A stretch of DNA of 64,000 bases from Pseudopithomyces maydicus (taxonomy: Eukaryota; Ascomycota; Dothideomycetes; Pleosporales; Didymosphaeriaceae): assembly GCA_026873275.1 (NCBI GenBank), contig JANTUC010000017.1:186001-250000 (forward strand). The letters are read 5' to 3'. The notes under the pieces are model-generated. The model was not told the DNA's origin, did not search any database, and was given only the letters and a program-made list of their open reading frames with translations. Both the position numbers and the translations under genes were made by a program. Positions 56,801 to 64,000 of this stretch are shown piece after piece. Position 1 is the stretch's first letter, and each line of letters begins with the position of its first letter.

Positions 56801-59800
56801 AGCAGTGTCGTCAGTTGCAGCAATTCCATGCGAGAATGATCGACACCAAGTTGGGCGCTCTCTTCTGACGTGTCAATCAAAGCTTGGGGTTTCCACAGTC
56901 GGTTGTGGATGGTGTCAGTCATGCTACGATCCACCAACTTCGTGCCCTCCTTGGCTTCGGGGCCAAATAAGGTATCCCAGTTGCGTTTCGCATCCATGGC
57001 AAAGATCGGGTTGACGATGTACCGGAAAATGAAAGTCTTGGTCTTTTGCGAAGATGTGCGTCCGGTGTAGAGGTCAATACACTTGTGGACCAATGCCTTC
57101 CAATAATCCACTGACTCGTTCGACACCATCTGTTCATAGATGAAATCAAACAAGATCGGAGTTGCTTTGAAATCATCAACAGTGACCGCATCGACAAGCT
57201 CAAAGAAGAAGTCCAGGTTATCGGGGTCGTATCGCAGGTACGTAGTGAAAATAGACATGATTTGCTCGCCCGCTTGCTCCGTTGCTAGACGCAATGAAGG
57301 TTCCAGAGTGTTAGCTCGCAACTTCTGTTCCAGCGAACGTGCGGCCTCGAAGAGGGCTTTGCGAAGATCTTCCTTGCCTACAAGCCATTCGCGTGTTCCT
57401 TCGAACTGACTCATTGCGTAGGCAACGTGTATGGCGTTGAGCTGCGCCTGGCATTTTTCCTTCTCTGGTCCATCGAATTCAAAGGACGCTATGAATTTAG
57501 GAATGTCCTTCAACAACTCTTCTCGCAAAGGTCCGCTCTCTGTATTCTCAAGGAGCTGGGCAAAGAATCTGCCTTGTGTCTCATCCTTCATGTTTGGAGA
57601 GAAGTGATCCCAGGTTTCCTTCGGATACATACAAAGATATTTGATGAGGGGCTCCCGGAACGGGCTATAGTGCGTCCGACGGAGGGCAGTCTCAAGCTCA
57701 ATGACCTTCTCGATGATCTGCTTCAGAAAGCTGATAGCTGCAGACGGTAGCAGATGAAACACGTTGAAAATCGCTGTCACGATCTTCATCTTCGGATTCT
57801 GCTCGATCATATGGAATGAGATCTTCTGCAGACTGACCGGGTCCGCGATGTTCTTTAGATGATCAAGAAGCCTAGTCCCAATCTCCACTTTGAAGTAATT
57901 GGTAAGTAGCTTCAAAAGACGAGCCAAGCCATCGAGGTTCTCCACGGAAAGCTTTCGAGGATCCTGGAGATTAACCAAGATGGGTCTAAGACCACTTTGT
58001 AGCACGTCCTTTGGCAACTTGTTTGTCGCTGAGATGACACCTGAAAGCCCAGTATTGGCAGCTTCTATAACCTCGGGAGACTTGGAGTATAGGCATTTGA
58101 AAAAAACGGCAATGATACGCAAAAATGTCTGGTTGGGTGGCGTAGTACTGAACTCTGGGAATCCTTGGGCAGTGGAGAGCAAGCGAATGCAAGCGACTCG
58201 CAGGTTGACAATATGTTCCGCGTTCCGCTGCTCGAATGGTTTTGTGGCCAGTCCTTCATCCTCCGCATCAGCTAGTGCAAGAGACTCCATGAGCAGTCTT
58301 GTAAGCTGGTCATTAAACTCCAGTACATTGTTCTTGAGCTTCAGCAGAAAAGTTATCGCATCGATGTATGCGATCTGAATGCTGAACGGCAAGGCGCGAA
58401 GTGGCTTTGTCCAGATCGGTACTATCAGTCGATCCTTGACAGGGCTAACGAGTTCATGCACAGCAAGACCAGTGACTTCAGAAAGGACGTGGAAGGCTTT
58501 CTGGGTGGCTTCTCGCACATTCTTGTTCATGTGTGAGAGGTCTCCAACAAGTCTGCCGCAGAGAACTAGGAGGGGGCTGTCGCGACTTTTGTACTCCTCC
58601 AGGGTGGTGGTCTTATAGCATCGTCGGAGCAAGTCCTCCAAGAGCCCTTGGGCTTGAATGCGTGTTTTAGAATCCAGGTCAGTCGGCATGTCCTTTGCGA
58701 CGAAGTTCAATGCACGAATAAGTTCGCCATGCCGTTCCAGCATCCACGCTTCGCCCAATCCTAGTTTCTTGATGATGATTTCGATACCACGCGTGCCTCC
58801 AGATTTCATAAACCAGTCATCAGCGTAGCAATTGTGGACAAACGTCCGAGCAAGCTCTGTGAAAAACGGGAACCTGTCCAGTCTGTCCTGGCTTCCAAAA
58901 ATGATCTTGGCGGTATCACGCATAGTGACGATGGTCTGCTCAGCGGCCTCGCGAACCGACTGATGCTCCGAGGCGAGCGAATCGCCCAAAGCCTCCGAAA
59001 AAACCTCAGTGCCGATTATGACTGGGCCTTCTCCCGACTGAACGTCGAACGGTTTTGCTTTGTGTTTTTCCTGGGCAAAATGAATACCCAGTTCCAGGAG
59101 CGTAAAGTGCTTTGCGAGACTAGTGACAAAGGCATCGGCGTCCACCTTGAGCTCAGCAATGGATACGGCAAACATGCAGGCTTTCAGGAGCCTCTTCAAT
59201 GTTTCCTGCTCGGCCGTCTTTTTCGCGATGGATTTACTACGCTCAGAGAGTGTCATGAGATCCGCCCCAGTCTTGAATTTCTTATCGTATAGATCGTTGG
59301 CTTGCAATCGAACAAGCTGCGCAAAATCTTCAGGCAGGCTATCGAAACCAACAAGCAACTTAGTGTGCGACATGATAAGTCTGAACGCTTGTTGTTTATG
59401 GAATGGGTCGGATTTCTTCGCCGCGGGAAGCTTCGGCACTTCGTGCAGTTTTGCTATGGCGGTATCGATTCCTATCACTGCTGGGAATGCTCGATCTTTG
59501 GTGGAGCCGATCAGTCGAATGTCAACAGATGCTGCATCGTCGGAATATGGTTTGTAGTTTAGCTGAGGTGGTCCGGTTATGAACTTCCTATTGCGACCGC
59601 CCAGCTTGCCCAGTATTCGCATTGTCGTATGCGCGTGGAAATGGCTATATGGCTGTGGTTTGAGGTGTTCCCAAAGTGCAGCCATAAGATCATCAATGAC
59701 GGGCGCCATGATGGGGTCGAGATAGTCTGCAGTGAGATTGTCCACGCAAAGCTCCAAAGTCCTTAGTCCTTGACCTACGAGCTCAGATCCTGCGCGCAGC

Positions 59801-62437
59801 GCAACGACTAGAGGTCGCATGAGATAACTCAGATGCGGTAGCAGGTTACTCAACCTTGCCGGTACTGTCAACGAGAGCTCGACAAAGAGGTCCCTGTCTG
59901 CAGGTTTCCGTGCTGTAAGCAGCAGGTTGTTCAGAACGTCCAAAAGCATCTCGAGCAGGGGTAGAATCTCCTTGTATAGGTGTTCGAACCTGCCGCCACC
60001 TATGCTACGGAACAGCGACCGTAAGAGGAAGAAATAATTCATCGGCTCTTCTGCGGTTGTCGAGAGCTGAATGGACTTTGTGATAATCTTACTGACATGA
60101 GGCAACAAAACTTGCTCATTCTGTTGGGAGAAGAGTGTGACAGCCATAAAAGATAGCTTGAAAAGTCGAAGCAGAATAGACGACTTTGTCACATCCGAGG
60201 TACCGACTTCTTCGATTCGGTCCATCAAAAAGTGCAATAGCATTCCAGCGAAGCTTGGCGATGTTGCTTCTGAGGCAAGCAGAAATTGCGGGACGTGGAG
60301 TAATGCCGGGTGTTCAAACATCATATCGTAAAGGTGAGGGATCTCGGACGAGAACACTTCGTGGAAAGTGGCCGGGTCAATGTGGTGGAATACAGTTGCG
60401 AATGTTTCCAACAACTCCTTCTCTTCTTTGCCACTTGACATCATATGTTGGTTGGCCATAAGATCTCCTGGAGACAGTCCCTTGGTTTCGGCCGGCTTGT
60501 CGGTACCGTAGTATCGAAATACTTTCGCTCCCTCTCTGAAGAGTTTGATCAAAACCTCTACTTCTTCCGCGTTGTACCCGTATGAGACTTCATGCCAATT
60601 CGGGGATGCATTGGCAACATCAATCTCGTCTTTGACCTTCTGGGGATTGCAAGCGCGTAATTGATAGAATAGATTCTTAAGTCCATGGAGGAGGTTTTTG
60701 AACAAGAACTTGTTGTCAGCAATCGGGTCTGAGCTTCGCTCGCGCGGATTCGATGTCTTGATAGGTGTTGCATTGAAGATGTCGATCTCGTCCCAGTCCG
60801 GAGGCTGCTCTTGCACTGCCAAGTGGTTCTCCTCTAACGCATCAATCGAGGGCGTACTGTACGCTGCAGAAATCTTCACTGCGTTATGATACTGGCGATT
60901 CATAGCTGCGAACTTATCGCCGATTGCGTTCAGTATCATGATCAAGAAGTAGCGAGCATCTTCTTTGGGCTCCAGCTTGGCGATGCACTCGGCCATGTTC
61001 AAGAGTAGCTTCGCGCTCATAGTCTGGAAGCTTGTGCCAGGGAAGGAGTCGTGGAGGTTCTTGGTGTACACCTCAATAGTGCGCCGTATTTGCTCCTTGT
61101 TGAGGGAGTCGCGGAGGTGATGAATCAGATCGGCGAGCATACTGTATGCCAAGGGACGCATAGTCTCGTAAACAGTAAGGCCATCGCCTATCAGGGTCCG
61201 TTCGTCCAAAAGTTCATCAATCTTCTTCAGGAAAATCTTCCTGAAGTTGAAATTGATAATATGGCGAATGGCCACCAGAAGCTCTTTCCGAGAGCTGGAC
61301 TTCTCTCGAGGGCAATCCTTCAACAGCCGTACCACAATATCGGGGAGGGTGGGCAGAAAGTCGTTGAGTTGCTGCGCATAAACCCTCAGCAGGTAAGCCA
61401 GAAAGCTCATAGTCTTGACCTGGGCAGTGATGAAGTCGCCGAAAGCCGCCCTGTTCCGGATCTCCTTACTCACACCCGTGAAAATCTTCCCATTCGCTTT
61501 TGCTTCCTCGTGAGCCTTCTCTTGCGGTTTCGCCTGGAGCATGAGAACATTTTTGATCAAAGGAACGAAGAGCTTGACGTTCTGGTTCACAACACCGCGA
61601 TATGCTTGGAAGAGCGAGACCACTATAATGGGACACTCAGCAAGCACCTTGAAAGATTGCATGCCCTTGAGCAACATTCGAGTCTGTTCGGTGTTCATAT
61701 CGCCGGCGGGTCCCGTGGTCAGAGAGGTCGCAGGCGAGCCTGGTCGCGGGGACTGCGAGTACTGGTGATTGCTTGGTGTTGACGGGACGCCCTGGCCTGA
61801 TGGAGCCGGGGTAGCACTATCGAAGGTATCTTGAACCGCCTGTTCCATAGTCTCGAACATTTCCTGGATCAGATCCAAGAAAGGCTGTACCCTGTCCTTC
61901 AGCGATTTGGTCACAGCCTGGTGCCGCTGGAAGTCCATGATGGTCTTCATACAGAGAACGGCGTTATCCTCGTTCTCGGTCTTCACCAAGCTCATGAGCT
62001 TGTCCACGATCTTCGCAGCGTGTGGCTCGACCACGTCCGGTGGGGTCTGGGGTAAACGATGGAGGATTTCGAGGACGCAGTTCCGTAACCGCTACACACA
62101 AGATCAGCTTGTTTGGTCCAGCACGGCTTCAAGGGCTGCTGCTACTCACCTGATCCGGCGAGGTGGATATGAAGACGGGGGCTCCATCGAGAATCTTTAA
62201 GAATGGAGGGATGAGGTGGTTCAAGAATGAGGTGTACTGCTGGCCCTGGCAGTACGTTTCGATGTTGTCCCGTATATCGATCGCCTGGGCCAATTTGGCT
62301 CGTAAATCTAGCGGACACGTTAGCCCTCTTCAGACCATGCATCGACAGCTCCTATGCGTCGCTGCAGCGCGCTGCATACCTGCACCGGCATCATCAAGCT
62401 TCGAGGCCATAGCCTCGAAGTTGTGATGCGCCGCCAT
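50803..62437 (-). CDS. TRA1: Tra1, SAGA/NuA4 transcription co-activator pseudokinase
   Basis: Giant scaffold (about 3,834 residues) that binds activators and recruits the SAGA and NuA4 histone acetyltransferases. Exon 1 (62380-62437) begins MAAHHNFEAMASKLDDAGA; introns of 72 bp (62308-62379) and 58 bp (62092-62149) flank exon 2 (DLRAKLAQAIDIRDNIETYC). Exon 3 is 11.3 kb without interruption. N-terminal HEAT repeats are followed by the FAT domain, then a low-complexity Gln/Gly/Pro/Ala insert (about 52430-52690). The PI3K-like domain (ICHRRLKIRGHDGSIHPFAIQF ... FLPEVDVVRG) lacks a usable catalytic loop and metal Asp, as in all Tra1/TRRAP. The FATC tail ends NPLKLCQTDALWMAYL. No frame break is seen in more than 11 kb, in sharp contrast to smaller genes in the window. 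Confidence 0.97.
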
Positions 62438-63470
62438 GATTATGTGCTGAGCGGCTCAGCGCCGCGTGTGCAGCTCCTCCGCTGTGCTCTCGCCACGCGC
62501 TCGCAGGTCTCGTCGGTCGTCGGTAGCAGTCGGGGGTGAGTGCATTGGTCGTGCAGCTGCTTCTGGAGGTGCGGCGTGGTCGTGCGCCGGTTGCGCTCTC
62601 TCGTAAATTATATCCGGGAAAGAAAGAGACAGGCTACGTCGCCTGATGGTACATTACAATCATTAGCTGTCGGAAAGAGCGCGTGGAGCTGTGGAGCGGT
62701 GGTGGGCGCGTCCAACCCAAGCTGCGTGATGCTGGTCGCGACTACCCTCGCCGACTGAACTTTGAGAGAGGGCACCGCAGCAGACCCGGAAGCCTTAATA
62801 ACATAAAAGACGGTAATGTATGGGCGCCATCGTTGGCCAGCGCTGCGACGCAGCCGTTTTGAAACAGGGGCCTTCTCGCTTCAGGGAGCCAATGGCACGC
62901 CACCGCCCGCACCGCGCTCAGCCGCCTACCGCGCAGTACGTAGACTAACCCAGCTTGTGAGGTGAATGGTAAGACGATAGTGTAACATTTACGAGGGTTC
63001 TGCGAAGATACAATGTACATGTTATCTTGTTCTTTGCTATCTACCAGCTAGTCTCACGCATCCACTTAGGTCCATCGCAGTCCTAGCGGATATCTGTACA
63101 GTAGGTATAGCACACGCTCCGCTCCGTGCGTGCTTGCAAGAGTCACTCCTCAGGCAGCAACAAATACTAGACATATCAGCGACGGATCCATGCAGCAAAA
63201 CTTCCCATTCCTTCCTACGGTCTAGGTTTGCCCGTGGTTTGTGCATTCTGCGGCAGCATGTCGGTGAACAAACCCCAGAAGGCGAAAGCGGTGTTCACGC
63301 CTGATCACATTCCTCCTATCACTCTGATAAATCATCACTGCGCATCACCTCACCCAATCCCCGCCAAATTGGACTAAACAAATTCCAATCGCTAACTATT
63401 TGATTAGCGTCCTAGTAGTATGAATACATATCCAGTGACCGTTTGGTGAAGATGCCCGCAATACCGGCAT
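62438..63470. other. Intergenic region, nothing recognised
   Basis: 1 kb between TRA1 and the edge gene, with GC-rich first half (TRA1 promoter) and ordinary second half. I found no tRNA or other RNA. Confidence 0.45.
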
Positions 63471-64000
63471 TCATATATCGTAAAACCCACCAAAACCAAA
63501 CGTTGTTTGAACATCATCCACCTCCCACTCTCCATCAACATCCGCATCCGAGTCATTCGTCAGAATCTCGTTTCCATCCTCGTCAAAAAGCTTCTCTCCA
63601 GGTAAAGCCCCATCGTCGTCATCTTCATCATCGTCCTCGTCCTCTTCGCTCTCGACACCTTCATTGAGAATATCCTCCGCTCGTTCGGGGATCTCTGTCA
63701 TATCCTCCTCTACTTGAACATCGTCCCCCTCTACTTGAACCTCATCCTCCTCTACTTGGACATCGTTCTCCTCTCCTTGAACAGCCTCAGGTTGCTCCAC
63801 GTCAGGGACCCGATTTCGCTGTGCCTCGAGTCTTTCGAACGCGTATCGTGGATTCCTGGCTGCGTAGCGCACACTTCGCATGACAACATGCTCCGGATTC
63901 TTTGACGTTCCCGCCTCCCTGAATTCTTTGGCGTACTGTGCAAAGAAAGTTGCGTCGTCCCAAGCCTCTGGCCATGCAACGATACGTTGGTAGGTGGAAT
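63471..64000 (-). CDS. 3' part of an unknown acidic-tailed protein (cut by window edge)
   Basis: The frame is open from the window edge (64000) to the stop at 63471, at least 176 codons. Edge-side sequence is ordered (TYQRIVAWPEAWDDATFFAQYAKEF, VVMRSVRYAARNPRYAFERLEAQ), then an acidic tail with 7-residue repeats of the DVQVEED type and runs of Asp/Glu, ending FGFGGFYDI. I do not recognise the family. The internal ATG at 63881 is probably not the start, because coding-like sequence continues beyond it. Confidence 0.6.
   Translation of the reverse strand, partial: STYQRIVAWPEAWDDATFFAQYAKEFREAGTSKNPEHVVMRSVRYAARNPRYAFERLEAQRNRVPDVEQPEAVQGEENDVQVEEDEVQVEGDDVQVEEDMTEIPERAEDILNEGVESEEDEDDDEDDDDGALPGEKLFDEDGNEILTNDSDADVDGEWEVDDVQTTFGFGGFYDI
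63703..63782. repeat. 21-bp coding tandem repeat
   Basis: Almost four units (63703-63723, 63724-63744, 63745-63765 and a partial fourth) of TCCTCCTCTACTTGAACATCG with few changes. Each encodes seven residues (DVQVEED-like) on the minus strand, so copy number can change without shifting the frame. Confidence 0.85.

Noticed and set aside
52000..62000. Many open frames antisense to TRA1 (up to 243 codons)
   Set aside because: They mirror the codon structure of TRA1 and have no features of their own.
1..64000. tRNA, rRNA, CRISPR array, complete transposon, PKS/NRPS/terpene synthase
   Set aside because: I looked for T-loop-like motifs, repeat-spacer arrays, transposase or reverse-transcriptase motifs and synthase domains, and saw none. 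A short or diverged RNA gene could have been missed by eye.
1..64000. Repeat-induced point mutation
   Set aside because: No long TA-rich, stop-riddled duplicated blocks; the broken genes have indels, not C-to-T series.

Overview
The window is 64 kb of nuclear DNA from a filamentous ascomycete (Pezizomycotina). The evidence is its introns of about 47-160 bp with GTRNGT donors, CTRAC-like branch points and YAG acceptors, together with a HET-domain gene, a Pth11-like rhodopsin-fold receptor, an Egh16-type secreted protein, a Zn2Cys6 regulator and fungal forms of Vps54, Cdc16, Yju2 and Tra1. A Dothideomycete is my best guess, but I cannot prove it from sequence alone.

Layout. The left third (0-26 kb) is mainly housekeeping: an F-box-like protein, a GH2 exo-beta-D-glucosaminidase, an acyl-CoA dehydrogenase, an unknown gene, MCM5, the GARP subunit VPS54, the APC/C subunit CDC16 and the splicing factor YJU2. 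It is interrupted by a gene-poor, microsatellite-rich stretch (16.1-22.4 kb) that holds one tiny secreted cysteine-rich protein. The middle (26.5-50 kb) is accessory. It contains a HET protein, ribokinase plus a Dal5/Tna1-type transporter, an aldo-keto reductase, two adjacent small Cys-rich zinc-binding-type proteins, a Pth11-like receptor divergent from a cytochrome P450, a Rossmann-fold protein, an Egh16-like protein, a KstD-like flavoprotein, two unknown proteins and a Zn2Cys6 regulator reassembled here from six exons. The right end is dominated by TRA1 (three exons, one of 11.3 kb), followed by the 3' part of an unknown acidic-tailed gene cut by the window edge.

How the genes may work together. 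P450, short-chain-reductase-like, flavoprotein, aldo-keto reductase, transporter and Zn2Cys6 genes lie together without a polyketide synthase, NRPS or terpene synthase. This looks more like a catabolic, detoxification or tailoring neighbourhood than a classical biosynthetic cluster. The link is inference.

The most striking property of the window is technical or evolutionary. At least ten genes are broken by small deletions, nearly all one base inside 4-6 bp homopolymers. The hit genes include YJU2 and CDC16, which are essential in yeasts, while 11.3 kb of TRA1 has none. The simplest reading is residual assembly error, and gene calls made without allowing for it will be truncated.
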